A stretch of DNA of 64,000 bases from Thalassobium sp. (GTDB lineage: Bacteria; Pseudomonadota; Gammaproteobacteria; Pseudomonadales; Oceanobacteraceae): contig NVUW01000009.1 in assembly GCA_002733205.1 (NCBI GenBank), forward strand, positions 37,018 to 101,017, in the 5' to 3' direction. The first letter of the stretch is position 1. The number at the start of each line of letters is the position of its first letter. The notes under the pieces are model-generated. The model was not told the DNA's origin. It searched no databases and worked only from the letters and a program-made list of their open reading frames with translations. The position numbers and the translations under genes are program-made. Shown here piece by piece: positions 1 through 8,280 of this stretch.

Positions 1-433
1 CCATTTTATAGCGCCGGTCGGTAATGATGGACTCCGCCAGCGCTGTCAGGTGGCAAGCCGCACTGCTGAGTTCCGGCTGCGGCATTTGCAGACGTACCTG
101 ATACTGCTCTTCCAGCTCTTTTACCCGTACCGTTGAAATGGCCTGGGTTTCACTGCCGGCAATGCCTTTGCGGATCCATTGCAGATAAATACCGTTCGGA
201 CCTTTGATATTAGTGCGGACGACACGGATATATCCCTCTCCGGCATCGGACTTCCACGGGCAGACCCGCTGCACCTGATCAATCCAGACCGGCATTTTAT
301 ACACGCCGGCAAAGGGCCAGGTTTCGCCCTCTTCGGCCGCAGACTCAGCGTTGGCTGTGACGTCCGTAGCTTTAACAGCAGCAGCCATCGGCCAGAACAG
401 CAGCAAAACGGTAATAACGCGTGCTAATGTCAT
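1..433 (-). CDS. Secreted protein of unknown function (3' end outside window)
   Basis: The reading frame opens with ATG at 433 behind a strong AGGAGG ribosome site and stays open to the window edge, so at least 144 residues are encoded and the C-terminus is missing. Residues 1-20 form a typical signal peptide (hydrophobic core VITVLLLFWPMAAA). The mature part has two cysteines, in RVCPWKS and SSAACHL, which could form a disulfide in the periplasm. I do not recognise the family. It lies downstream of greB on the same strand with only 66 bases between them, so co-transcription is possible. Confidence is good that it is a real gene, but no function can be given. Confidence 0.7.
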   Translation of the reverse strand, partial: MTLARVITVLLLFWPMAAAVKATDVTANAESAAEEGETWPFAGVYKMPVWIDQVQRVCPWKSDAGEGYIRVVRTNIKGPNGIYLQWIRKGIAGSETQAISTVRVKELEEQYQVRLQMPQPELSSAACHLTALAESIITDRRYKM

Positions 434-499
434 AATGATCCTCCTGCCATTAAGCCTAGCAGCGATCTGTCTCAGCGCTCTGCCTGATGATGCCCGGCC

Positions 500-1048
500 T
501 CAGGCCGAAAACACCGCCTGATTACTGCCGCCGGCATCCCACGACGGACGCTGATAACACACACTGAGAATGTAAAAGGTCTCCTCACCTTTCGGCAGGC
601 GCACGGTCACTTCGTCATCAATGCGCTTACCTAATAGCCCCCGCGCCAGCGGCGCATCGACGCTGATATAGCCGCGCTTGAGGTCAATTTCGTCCTCGCC
701 CACCAGACGATAGCGGTGGACGTTTTCCTCATCGTCTTCCAGTTCCAGCCAGGCACCAAAAAAGACTTTCTGCGGATCAGCCGGCAGCCGATCCACCACC
801 GTCAGAATCTCCAGACGCTTCAGCAGAAAGCGGACACGACCGTCGATCTGGCGCAGGCGGCGTTTGCCGTAAATGTATTCGGCATTTTCTGAGCGATCAC
901 CCAGCTTGGCCGCATCGGAGACTTCCTGCGTGACCTTTGGTCGTTCGGTTCGCCACAGATAGTCGTATTCTTTGCGTAAAGCCTGTTCCCCTTCGGGGGT
1001 AATCAGATGGCTGCGCTTGGGCAGCGGCTTTTTTTCCTGTTCACTCAT
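500..1048 (-). CDS. greB: Transcription elongation factor GreB
   Basis: GreB binds in the secondary channel of stalled, backtracked RNA polymerase and stimulates cleavage of the extruded transcript end. The 182-residue protein has the family layout: an N-terminal antiparallel coiled coil (about residues 10-80) with the conserved acidic tip in GDRSENAEY, then a C-terminal FKBP-like domain with FFGAWLELEDDEE and GEDEID. The ATG at 1048 gives a normal N-terminus; an upstream TTG at 1069 would add seven residues and looks wrong. The C-terminus carries about 15 extra residues beyond the usual end. GreB rather than GreA is chosen because of the YIYGKRRLRQIDGR helix region. Neither start has a strong ribosome site. 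Confidence 0.93.
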   Translation of the reverse strand: MSEQEKKPLPKRSHLITPEGEQALRKEYDYLWRTERPKVTQEVSDAAKLGDRSENAEYIYGKRRLRQIDGRVRFLLKRLEILTVVDRLPADPQKVFFGAWLELEDDEENVHRYRLVGEDEIDLKRGYISVDAPLARGLLGKRIDDEVTVRLPKGEETFYILSVCYQRPSWDAGGSNQAVFSA

Positions 1049-1192
1049 AAACAACGGGGCCTGTACCAAAAGATTTCATGGTTTCGCAACAGAGTCATGT
1101 CAGGGTGTCAGTATGGGCATGCCTGAAGAGCAACGAACAGTATGCCAAAAGAACCGGAAAAACCGGCACGACAATCTGGATGATGACGCAGA

Positions 1193-1459
1193 ATGATCAA
1201 ACGCAGCGTAAAAATGGTGACCGGTATTCTGCTGTTGCTGCTGGGGATTATTATCACTCCGATGCCCATCCCGCTGGGCATTATCCTGATCATCCTTGGC
1301 CTGTCCATGCTCGTCGGCACCATTCCGCAAGTGCGGCATTTTTTGCAGTTTATACGTCGCCGCTATCGCGCGTTTTCACACAAACTCAACCGGATCAAAC
1401 ATCGCCTGCCGGCGTTTGCCCGTCAGCTGATTGAAGATACCGACCCCGACCAGCCTTGA
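1193..1459 (+). CDS. Small inner-membrane protein of unknown function
   Basis: An 88-residue protein with one long hydrophobic block (about residues 8-43) that is broken by prolines (TPMPIPLG) and probably crosses the membrane twice as a hairpin. It is followed by a strongly basic tail (FIRRRYRAFSHKLNRIKHRL). By the positive-inside rule the tail should be cytoplasmic. I do not recognise a named family. It lies divergent from greB and 61 bases before a DnaJ-related gene on the same strand. A second frame over the same DNA (1078-1434) is a shadow, since this frame has the coherent membrane segments. Function unknown. Confidence 0.6.
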   Translation: MIKRSVKMVTGILLLLLGIIITPMPIPLGIILIILGLSMLVGTIPQVRHFLQFIRRRYRAFSHKLNRIKHRLPAFARQLIEDTDPDQP

Positions 1460-1520
1460 GCAGCACGCTTTGCCTGCACCATAAAACCGGAAACACCCGC
1501 CGCTGTGCTAGCATAAAGAC

Positions 1521-2141
1521 ATGAATTCAGATGCCCTTTCTCCACTGGCGGCCAACGATACCGCCACTGACGACTTCGCACCCCTGCTCGAATTACTGAG
1601 CCTGCGTCTGGCCGATGGTCAGGCCTGCAGCGAATATGACCTGCTGTGCTGGCTGCAGGCACCTGAACAAGGCGTATTCCGAGCGGATGCTTTGCGTGAC
1701 TCGCTGACCATGTTCCGCAGCCATTTTATTCTGATGCACTGCCTTTACCGCCTGCAGCAGCAATGGGCTGCTGAACAATCTGCCCTGCTGGAAATCAGCG
1801 CCCTCAGAATTTGCCGCCAGCCCTGGCCGCAGACCTCTCAGAGCAGCACGCTGGCGGAGCACCAGCCACTGGCTGAGTATTATCTCGATCTCAGCCAGCT
1901 GAATACCGGCCAGGATGAAGTGGATGAACTGCTGCGCAGTTTCTGGCAAACGATGCTGCAGCCGGAACAGGAAGATCAGGATATTGCTGAACTGCAACTC
2001 AGTAAGCCAGTGACAGGGGCGGATATTCGATTACAATATCGCCGCCTGGCCATGCAACACCATCCGGACCGTGGCGGTGATGTAAACCGTTTCCGCGATA
2101 TTCAGGCCGCCTTTCAACGACTCAAGCACCGGTATTCATGA
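1521..2141 (+). CDS. DnaJ-related co-chaperone
   Basis: A 206-residue protein with an N-terminal domain resembling the DNAJ_related family (about residues 15-150) and a C-terminal J-domain fragment. The J-domain part has the diagnostic HPD in YRRLAMQHHPDRGGD, the loop that stimulates DnaK ATPase. Unlike DnaJ itself the J domain is at the C-terminus and there is no zinc-finger or glycine-rich region. It probably recruits DnaK (Hsp70) to particular cytoplasmic clients. Its stop codon overlaps the start of the next gene by four bases (ATGA at 2138), so translation of the two is likely coupled, although the partner is an exported deacetylase with no obvious link. Confidence 0.85.
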   Translation: MNSDALSPLAANDTATDDFAPLLELLSLRLADGQACSEYDLLCWLQAPEQGVFRADALRDSLTMFRSHFILMHCLYRLQQQWAAEQSALLEISALRICRQPWPQTSQSSTLAEHQPLAEYYLDLSQLNTGQDEVDELLRSFWQTMLQPEQEDQDIAELQLSKPVTGADIRLQYRRLAMQHHPDRGGDVNRFRDIQAAFQRLKHRYS

Positions 2142-3181
2142 TTAAGTTTTCTTTTCCGTTCGTTCTGCTCAGTGTGTTGCTCAGTTTCTCCGCCCACGCT
2201 CAACTGGTCATTCTGCAATACCATCATGTATCCACGGATACTCCTGCCTCCACCAGCATCAGCCCGGAAGGCTTTGCCAGCCATCTGCAGTTGCTGGAGC
2301 AGGAGAATATGCATGTGATTGATCTCGGCCAGGCGCTGGCCAAAATCCGTGCAGGTGAATCATTGCCGGAGAAATCCGTCGCCATTACCTTCGATGACGC
2401 CTATCGCTCGGTGTATGACAACGCCTATCCATTGCTGAAACAGCGCCAGTGGCCTTTTACCGTTTTCGTGAATACCAATGCGGTGGATGAACAACACGGC
2501 GTGGTGATGGACTGGAAACAACTGAAAGAACTACAGGACAACGGTGCCCTGATTGCCAACCACAGTGCCGATCACCCTTACCTCATTGCACGCCCCGATG
2601 GCATGACTCTCGATGCCTGGCTGACCCAGGAAGTGGCAGAACCGGAAGCCCGTCTGCAGAAAGAGCTGGGCACCAGTCATAAACTGCTGGCCTATCCTTA
2701 TGGTGAATTCGATCTGGAGATCATCGATTGGCTGGCAGCAAACGGTTATCTGGCTTTTGGTCAGCAATCCGGGCCGGTCGGCCCGATGTCTCATCCGCAG
2801 GCGCTGCCGCGCTTTCCGGCCTCGGGTATTTATGCCAACGTCAAAACCCTGAAAACCAAACTCTACACTCTCGCCCTGCCGGTGCCGCCAACACAACTGG
2901 TTGAACCGGTACTGGCCGAAGACAATCCGCCGACTCTGGCCATTCATTTCCCGGAAGTTGACCTGCGCCCGCGCCAGATCCAGTGTTTTGCCAGTGGTGA
3001 GGGGGCGATCAGTACGCAGACCGAGTCCGACAACGGCGTCGTGAATCTGATCACCCGTGCAGAAAACCCCATTCGCGGCGGCCGCAGCCGTTATAACTGT
3101 ACAGCGCCCAGTATCCGCCACCGAGGTTGGTACTATTGGTATTCACAACTGTGGATTAACAGTGCAGTAAAATCACGCTGA
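2138..3181 (+). CDS. Polysaccharide deacetylase family protein, exported
   Basis: A 347-residue protein with a signal peptide (cleavage likely after FSAHA) and a NodB-homology domain over about residues 25-220. Catalytic motifs are visible: LQYHHVS near the start, the metal and base motif TFDDAYRS, and the zinc histidines in ANHSADHPYL. Members remove N-acetyl groups from surface polysaccharides or modify peptidoglycan in the periplasm. The C-terminal 120 residues form an extra region ending in GWYYWYSQLWINSAVKSR. The start overlaps the upstream DnaJ-related gene (ATGA), indicating coupling. The last 53 bases are repeated 100 bases downstream (see the repeat entry). The natural substrate is unknown. 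Confidence 0.85.
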   Translation: MIKFSFPFVLLSVLLSFSAHAQLVILQYHHVSTDTPASTSISPEGFASHLQLLEQENMHVIDLGQALAKIRAGESLPEKSVAITFDDAYRSVYDNAYPLLKQRQWPFTVFVNTNAVDEQHGVVMDWKQLKELQDNGALIANHSADHPYLIARPDGMTLDAWLTQEVAEPEARLQKELGTSHKLLAYPYGEFDLEIIDWLAANGYLAFGQQSGPVGPMSHPQALPRFPASGIYANVKTLKTKLYTLALPVPPTQLVEPVLAEDNPPTLAIHFPEVDLRPRQIQCFASGEGAISTQTESDNGVVNLITRAENPIRGGRSRYNCTAPSIRHRGWYYWYSQLWINSAVKSR

Positions 3182-3281
3182 AACCGGAAAACAACGGCGG
3201 CCAGCATCCGTCTGCCATCATTGTGGCTGGTACTATTGGTATTCACAGCTGTGGATTAACAGCGCAGTAGAATCACGCTGA
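3128..3281 (+). repeat. Direct repeat: decayed copy of the deacetylase gene's 3' end
   Basis: Bases 3128-3180 and 3228-3280 are nearly identical and exactly 100 bases apart. The second copy keeps the same reading frame and stop codon (TGA at 3279-3281). The two copies differ mainly at silent positions, plus one lysine-to-glutamate change (AVKSR versus AVESR). This pattern suggests that the second copy once encoded protein and is the remnant of a tandem paralogue or of recombination between alleles, rather than a simple slippage repeat. No start codon or full gene precedes the second copy. Confidence 0.8.
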
Positions 3282-3291
3282 CAAGCAGACC

Positions 3292-3990
3292 TCAGAGCAA
3301 ACGGCGCGACAGCTGATTTAACTGTTGCTCGCGCTGCTTCCAGTCCGGCAGACACTGAGTCATCAACGCTTTAAACCCCGCACCATGATCAAAGTGGCGC
3401 AGATGACACAGTTCATGCACCACCACCAATTCCAGCAACTCAGGCGGTAACTGCATCAAAGCCAGATTCAGGTTGATATAGCCGCGCTGCGACAGACTGC
3501 CCCAACGGGTGCGCATCTTTTTAATACGCAATTGCGGACGGCGTACATCAAACTGGCTGAAAAACGGCCACCAGCGCTCAATCATCTGCGGATATTCATG
3601 GCGCGCTTCAGCTCTGAGCCAGGCATCCAATGCCTGCTCAATCTGTGCAGGCTGCCAGCTTTCCGGCACCCAGACCGCCAGTTCGGCCACCATAAACTCG
3701 TCCAGCGCACTGCGCTTAAAGGGTAACTCACGGCCACGGATCAGGACGCTTTGCTGCGCTACCTGCTGTCGTGCCAGCACTTCACTGCGGCGTTTCAGCA
3801 ACCAATCGTGGTTAGCATTAACAAAAGCCAGCACATCGGCCTTCGGGTACCCCAGCGGAATACGCAGATCAACGTCGCCATCGGCATTAATCAGCATGCG
3901 CATACTCTTACGCCGCATCGCTGACAAATGAACAGCGACCTGCTCACCGCCCACTGTCAGCCAGAATTGTTGTTTGTAAGATTTCCGCAC
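3292..3990 (-). CDS. DUF45 / YgjP-type metal-dependent hydrolase
   Basis: A 232-residue cytoplasmic protein of the DUF45 (YgjP-like) family, distant relatives of zinc metallopeptidases. The zinc motif H192-E-L-C-H196 is intact and followed by LRHFDHG, where the last histidine or aspartate supplies a third ligand. Upstream lies the family signature KKMRTRWGSLSQRG (about residues 157-170). Substrate is unknown for the family. It is convergent with the duplicated deacetylase tail and divergent from the YecA-family gene 45 bases away, so it has its own promoter. Length is normal for the family. Confidence 0.85.
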   Translation of the reverse strand: MRKSYKQQFWLTVGGEQVAVHLSAMRRKSMRMLINADGDVDLRIPLGYPKADVLAFVNANHDWLLKRRSEVLARQQVAQQSVLIRGRELPFKRSALDEFMVAELAVWVPESWQPAQIEQALDAWLRAEARHEYPQMIERWWPFFSQFDVRRPQLRIKKMRTRWGSLSQRGYINLNLALMQLPPELLELVVVHELCHLRHFDHGAGFKALMTQCLPDWKQREQQLNQLSRRLL

Positions 3991-4034
3991 GGTCTCAAGC
4001 CTGTTAGGATTAGCGCCAAATTCAGGAGTAGCGT

Positions 4035-4610
4035 ATGTCCGACCTCAATAGTATCCCATCCCTTAATGAAGACGAACTGGAAACCCTGGGCGTATTGCTC
4101 GAAGACGAAGCCGACCGCCAGGACAGTTTCGATTTCTTCGCCGTTCACGGTCTGATGACGGCACTGATCGCCGGTCCGGTTGAATTCAATGTTCAGCAAG
4201 TCTGGGATTGCGCCTTCGACGAACAACTGGGCTTCAGCAAAGCCGAGAAAGAGCAGGTTAATGCCCTGCTGCTTAAACTGGGCAAAGAAATTCAGGCATG
4301 GCTGGATTCCGGCCAGGACTTCCCGGTTCCTGCCGACCTGACGCTGGTCGACGATGAAGAAGAGCCACCGCTGGAAAGCTGGGCCATGGGGTTTATGACC
4401 GGAGTCCTGCTGCAGGAAGAACAATGGTATGCGCGTGAAGAAGAAACCGTTGCCCAGCACCTGTTCCCGATTATGTATGCCTCAGGCCTGTTTATGGACG
4501 AGCCGGAGATGGAAGACATCGACGATGACATCGACCTGTCGAATCAGATGTGCAGTAATATTCCTGCAGCCGTCGTTGAGCTGTATCTGTTGTTGCACGC
4601 CGAAGACTGA
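4035..4610 (+). CDS. YecA / UPF0149 family protein
   Basis: A 191-residue acidic, alpha-helical protein of the UPF0149 (YecA/YgfB) family, recognised by the opening ELETLGVLLEDEADRQDSFDFFAVHGLMTALIAGP and by the mid-protein SWAMGFMTGVLLQEEQW. It lacks the C-terminal SEC-C zinc motif found in many longer YecA proteins, ending instead in an acidic helix. The biochemical role is not known. The ATG at 4035 has CAGGAG upstream. The gene stands alone between a divergent DUF45 gene and a strong bidirectional terminator. Confidence 0.85.
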   Translation: MSDLNSIPSLNEDELETLGVLLEDEADRQDSFDFFAVHGLMTALIAGPVEFNVQQVWDCAFDEQLGFSKAEKEQVNALLLKLGKEIQAWLDSGQDFPVPADLTLVDDEEEPPLESWAMGFMTGVLLQEEQWYAREEETVAQHLFPIMYASGLFMDEPEMEDIDDDIDLSNQMCSNIPAAVVELYLLLHAED

Positions 4611-4628
4611 CACAGCACCCAGCGTGAC

Positions 4629-4670
4629 ACACATAAAAAAGCCCGGATATTTCCGGGCTTTTTTATGTGT
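4629..4670. terminator. Bidirectional intrinsic terminator
   Basis: A perfect 18-bp inverted repeat (arms 4629-4646 and 4653-4670, loop of six) with a GCCCGG/CCGGGC core and A/T tracts on both sides. It serves the YecA-family gene on the plus strand and the phosphate-binding/OmpA gene on the minus strand. Confidence 0.95.
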
Positions 4671-4688
4671 TAAAAGAATCAGAATACG

Positions 4689-6053
4689 TTATGCGCCGAC
4701 GTTACGTACCCACACTTCCACCCGGCGGTTTTTATTACGTCCTTCCATCCCATTAACAGAAGCAACCGGCAGGTTTTCACCATAGCCGACCGAGTTTTTC
4801 GGATAAATGCCGTAACGCACCAGCTCTCGACGCACCGCCATGGCGCGTAATTTGGATAATAACTGCGAACGTTTTTCGGTTTTCTTTTTATCGCCAAAAC
4901 CAATCAGAACCACTTCAGCGGAACCGTTGGCGTGCAGGAAATCGGCCAGACGCTCCAGATCTTTCAGGGCTTTGTTATCCAGCTTGGCGCTGCCTTCCTG
5001 AAAACGGAAATTAATGGTTAAACGCTTGGCATCGGAAGTCAGCTGGCGAAAATCTTCTGGTAATTCATCGTAGAATTCCGGCATCACCGCTTTTAATTCC
5101 TGCGAAATAAAGCCTGTATCAGCAACGATTTGTTGCCCGGCATCCTGCAGTGAAAAATCAATAAATTCTTTAACGTAAGCATTCGCCGGTTCATCATCGG
5201 TGTACATAAACAAACGACGGGACAGTGCGTAATCTTCGGTCGCGACGGTCAGTTTGTTCGGCAGCAACGACTTAGCACTGCCATCAGATACCGACAACAA
5301 CCGCGCAGAGCGTACCGACGACAAGCCGACAAAACCAATTCCGGCACTGTCAGCGGATACACGGTCCGATAACTCCGCATTGGATTCAAAGCGCTCGGCA
5401 TCGGCAATTAACGTACGATCGCCTAATACCATGCCACTGAAGCTATCCCAGGTACCGGACTTATCATCACGGGCATACACATGAATCGGGCCTGGCTTGC
5501 CACCCACTTCAGACCAGTCGCTGTAACCACCGGAGAATATCTCGGCAATTTCTTCCACGCTCAGATCACTGACCGGATTATCCGGATGCACAATAATGGC
5601 CAGACCATCAATCCCGATAATGTGTTCGCTGCCCGGGCTGCGCATATTGGCCAGCGGCTGCAGTAAATTAAATTCTTTATCTTTAACCGGGCGGGAAGCG
5701 GCGGCGATATCGGCACGCCCTGACGCCAGGCCTTTAAAACCAGTACCGGATCCGTGGGCTGCAATGTTTACCGTCAACCGGGTACGGGTGGGCGCGTAAA
5801 AGCCACTGACCTGAACCTCGTTCTCAACATCGGTATTTTGCACGGCAATGTTTTCTGCACCTTTTTCCTGCAGCCAGGCTTTCACCAGATTGGGGGCCAG
5901 TTCGGCGCCAATGGTGTTCGATCCCTGAACAGAAAAAAGATTAATTTCGCCATCAACCGGCAGCCCCTCAAAAGGTGCTGAAGGCTCGGCGTAAGCCGTC
6001 GCAGCAGAGATAAGAGTTAAAGCGGAAAAGAAAACATTGCGCCAGAAATTCAT
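4689..6053 (-). CDS. Periplasmic phosphate-binding-like protein fused to an OmpA domain
   Basis: A 454-residue exported protein. The start at 6053 is chosen because it gives a clean signal peptide (MNFWRNVFFSALTLISAATAYA); an earlier in-frame start at 6119 would bury it. Residues about 30-320 are a PstS-like substrate-binding domain, with the family motifs VQGSNTIGAEL, GSGTGFKGLASGRADIAAASR, EIFSGGYSDWSEVGG and DDKSGTWDSF. Residues about 340-454 are an OmpA-type peptidoglycan-binding domain (VVLIGFGDKKK, GRNKNRRVEVW). The fusion would anchor a ligand-binding module to the cell wall. Similar fusions exist in gammaproteobacteria, often near phosphate genes, but no pst genes are present here. 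The ligand is inferred, not shown. Confidence 0.85.
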   Translation of the reverse strand: MNFWRNVFFSALTLISAATAYAEPSAPFEGLPVDGEINLFSVQGSNTIGAELAPNLVKAWLQEKGAENIAVQNTDVENEVQVSGFYAPTRTRLTVNIAAHGSGTGFKGLASGRADIAAASRPVKDKEFNLLQPLANMRSPGSEHIIGIDGLAIIVHPDNPVSDLSVEEIAEIFSGGYSDWSEVGGKPGPIHVYARDDKSGTWDSFSGMVLGDRTLIADAERFESNAELSDRVSADSAGIGFVGLSSVRSARLLSVSDGSAKSLLPNKLTVATEDYALSRRLFMYTDDEPANAYVKEFIDFSLQDAGQQIVADTGFISQELKAVMPEFYDELPEDFRQLTSDAKRLTINFRFQEGSAKLDNKALKDLERLADFLHANGSAEVVLIGFGDKKKTEKRSQLLSKLRAMAVRRELVRYGIYPKNSVGYGENLPVASVNGMEGRNKNRRVEVWVRNVGA

Positions 6054-6183
6054 AAGACTTACTTCTGAGTTTAAATTTGGGCGCGATTGTATGACGCTTT
6101 TGTGACAATGCAATGACAAATGTCAGGAGGCCAGGACGATGAGTGGCAACCTCAGAATAAAAACCTGCAGCGCCGCGTACGGC

Positions 6184-6846
6184 TTAAGGTTTTTGGCTAA
6201 CGTCCCGAATATGAGACAGATGCGCGCTGACATACGGTTCCTGAGTAACCATTTTTCGCATATTTTTCAGTGTGTAATAAGGCGCTTCAACCACCATGCT
6301 GTTGGCCAGCCAGGCTGGAATCCCCCCTGCCGGGTCTGCATGCACCTGATAAATCACCATAACCCAACCATCATCCTGTGGCTGAAATTCCCAGAAGCCC
6401 TGCATATCGGTTATACGGATAAACTCATCATTGGCCGGGAACACATCGTTGCGGACCTGCATATCAATATGCACTGTGCCAAGGGCCGAATCCTGAGTAA
6501 GAACACTGTCAATGACACTGTCACGGTCTTTCACCGGCCAGGGAGCCTCTGTCACCATATAAAATAAACGCTGCTGCGCAGAGATCTGCTCGATGACTTC
6601 CAGTGCACGGCAATTATGTATCCACTGCGGGCCGGCTTTATTATCTTCAATCAGAGCCACCAGCGCAGACAGCGATGTCTGCACACGCAGCTCGCCACGA
6701 AACTCGCGCATGTCAGAATGTTCTGCGGCACGGGTGTACACACGAATCTGATGACTCTTATCCTCTTTTGCCAATTCCCAGTCCGCCATACAGACCTGGC
6801 TCAACAACAAAGACACCACGACCAGCAGACGAGCAGCCAACCACAT
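6184..6846 (-). CDS. START domain protein, exported
   Basis: A 220-residue protein with a signal peptide ending near QVCMA and a START/SRPBCC lipid-binding fold over the rest. Family-like stretches include WELAKEDKSHQIRVYTR at the start of the domain, WPVKDRDSVID in the middle, and IYQVHADPAGGIPAWLANS near the C-terminal helix. START domains bind a hydrophobic ligand in a deep pocket; in bacteria these secreted versions are common but their ligands are mostly unknown. The gene is single, flanked by the divergent promoter region of the phosphate-binding fusion and by bolA. Confidence 0.85.
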   Translation of the reverse strand: MWLAARLLVVVSLLLSQVCMADWELAKEDKSHQIRVYTRAAEHSDMREFRGELRVQTSLSALVALIEDNKAGPQWIHNCRALEVIEQISAQQRLFYMVTEAPWPVKDRDSVIDSVLTQDSALGTVHIDMQVRNDVFPANDEFIRITDMQGFWEFQPQDDGWVMVIYQVHADPAGGIPAWLANSMVVEAPYYTLKNMRKMVTQEPYVSAHLSHIRDVSQKP

Positions 6847-7007
6847 AAATAGATCTCGCTATGCTTGATTACAGGCCGGAGCATGCCTGCACTTTTATGA
6901 TCACTGTAGGTGCACATCAGCCAAAATAGCGCTGTCATAATCGGCAGAACCAGCGCGAAAATCAGCCCGGAAGTACAGGGCCTATGATGCCCCGCTGTCG
7001 GCTCTGG

Positions 7008-7304
7008 TCAATGACCGCCATGACACTGAGGGGACGGCGGCACGGTCGCTTCCTGCCATTCCTGTGGTGAATAAAGATGCAAAGCCAAGGCATGCACCGG
7101 CCCTGAAAGCTCTTCAGCCAGCAACTGGTATACCTGCTGATGACGGGCCACCGGGCGTTTGCCATTAAACGCATCACTGACGACCACCAGCTTGAAGTGT
7201 GAGTCAGTGGCTGGCCCGGCATGCATATGGCTTTCGTTAACAATATCCAGATGCGAAGGGCTTAAAACAGCGAGTTTGGAGGCAATAGATTCAGCGATGT
7301 TCAT
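7008..7304 (-). CDS. bolA: BolA family protein
   Basis: A 98-residue BolA protein. The KH-like fold is evident from IASKLAVLSPSHLDIVNESHMHAG, SHFKLVVVSDAFNGKRPVARHQQVYQLL and LSGPVHALALHLYSPQEW. The conserved histidine in the SHF/VHAL region is the ligand used with monothiol glutaredoxins to coordinate an iron-sulfur cluster, and some BolA proteins also bind DNA. The start at 7304 (MNIAES) matches the family length; the longer frame to 7457 is not needed. It faces a divergent unknown gene that starts at 7428, so the two share a promoter region of 123 bases. Confidence 0.95.
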   Translation of the reverse strand: MNIAESIASKLAVLSPSHLDIVNESHMHAGPATDSHFKLVVVSDAFNGKRPVARHQQVYQLLAEELSGPVHALALHLYSPQEWQEATVPPSPQCHGGH

Positions 7305-7427
7305 GTTCGGCCTATTAGAAAAGATGACAACAATGGCTACTATAAAACAACCGCGGACAGTTGCACAAAACCTATGTAAACATATACAGTACCGGACTGA
7401 ATTTGAACCACCAGACGGAAGCCAATC

Positions 7428-8042
7428 ATGCAGGATATCGATACCACCAGCACCCAATCTCTTGTTGATCGTTACTACGAAGAAGAGAAAGCAAAACGTG
7501 AGCGCGAGCAGACTCTGGCCGCTTTCACCATGCGCCTGGACGCCAACGATCTGGCCATGCTTAACGTTATTGCCCGTCGCTTCCGCAAGAATCGTGATGA
7601 AATCGCTCAGGAAGTGTTGTCCAACGCTCTGATTGATCTGTTTGCCCGCCTGGACAGCGGTGAGCGTAAACTGCTGGCCCGTGATGCCGATGAAGCTGCC
7701 CGCTCAATCGCCGATGAAATTGCCGAAGAAAACGGCATTCGCAGTGTTGAAGTTAAAACCGGTGTCTGGGCCAACCATGACCGTCAGATCACCAAAATCG
7801 AACGTAAGAAGGCCAAAATGCAGGAGTCCGATAATCGTCCGCAGGCTAACAACGCCGATAACGATGACTCTGACGATGACGCCTCTCAAGCAGACGAGCC
7901 GTCTGACAACCAGACACTGACAGCTCAGGCAGACAATACTGCAATGGCATCAGCGGACACCAACCCTGAAACAGAAACAGTCGCGCAGGAAGAAGCGAAA
8001 GAAACAGAAGAGAATCAGCCAATGTCGATGTTCGGCAGCTGA
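7428..8042 (+). CDS. Unknown protein with ribbon-helix-helix-like core and acidic tail
   Basis: A 204-residue protein that I do not recognise by name. Residues about 30-72 read like a ribbon-helix-helix DNA-binding unit: a short strand (AAFTMRLD), a helix (LAMLNVIARRFRK) and a second helix beginning NRDEIAQEVLSNAL. Residues about 105-130 are basic (KIERKKAKMQ). The last 70 residues are low-complexity and strongly acidic (NADNDDSDDDASQADEPSD), almost certainly disordered. A DNA- or protein-binding regulator is a plausible inference. It is divergent from bolA. The 6-base spacing of GGAAGC before the ATG supports the start. Confidence 0.65.
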   Translation: MQDIDTTSTQSLVDRYYEEEKAKREREQTLAAFTMRLDANDLAMLNVIARRFRKNRDEIAQEVLSNALIDLFARLDSGERKLLARDADEAARSIADEIAEENGIRSVEVKTGVWANHDRQITKIERKKAKMQESDNRPQANNADNDDSDDDASQADEPSDNQTLTAQADNTAMASADTNPETETVAQEEAKETEENQPMSMFGS

Positions 8043-8280
8043 TTCATAATGCAGGCAGAAACAAGCGCTGTAACGCAGCTCTCGTTTCTGCTGGCTTGTT
8101 TTCACCAGCCCGCCTTCGCAACCCTGGTGTAGCAGTAGCAGATCACAGGCTGAAACATGAACAGCCAGAGCGCTGAAGTGAACGAAGCCCCTGGCGCACT
8201 CACACCAGATTCAATCGCCGATGCAGCACCGTGTTAACGAAAACGCTCAGCGCGGGATAAATACCGTCAACCCAGATCCG
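8043..8280. other. Intergenic region with a weak hairpin
   Basis: No gene is visible here. Bases 8055-8062 and 8084-8091 form a perfect 8-bp inverted repeat (GCAGAAAC/GTTTCTGC), and a modest T-run follows at 8098-8102. It may end the transcript of the gene at 7428, but the large loop makes this uncertain. Confidence 0.4.

Noticed and set aside
1078..1434. 118-codon frame overlapping the small membrane protein gene
   Set aside because: A different frame over the same DNA (1193-1459) has coherent membrane helices and a basic tail; this one is histidine-rich and incoherent.
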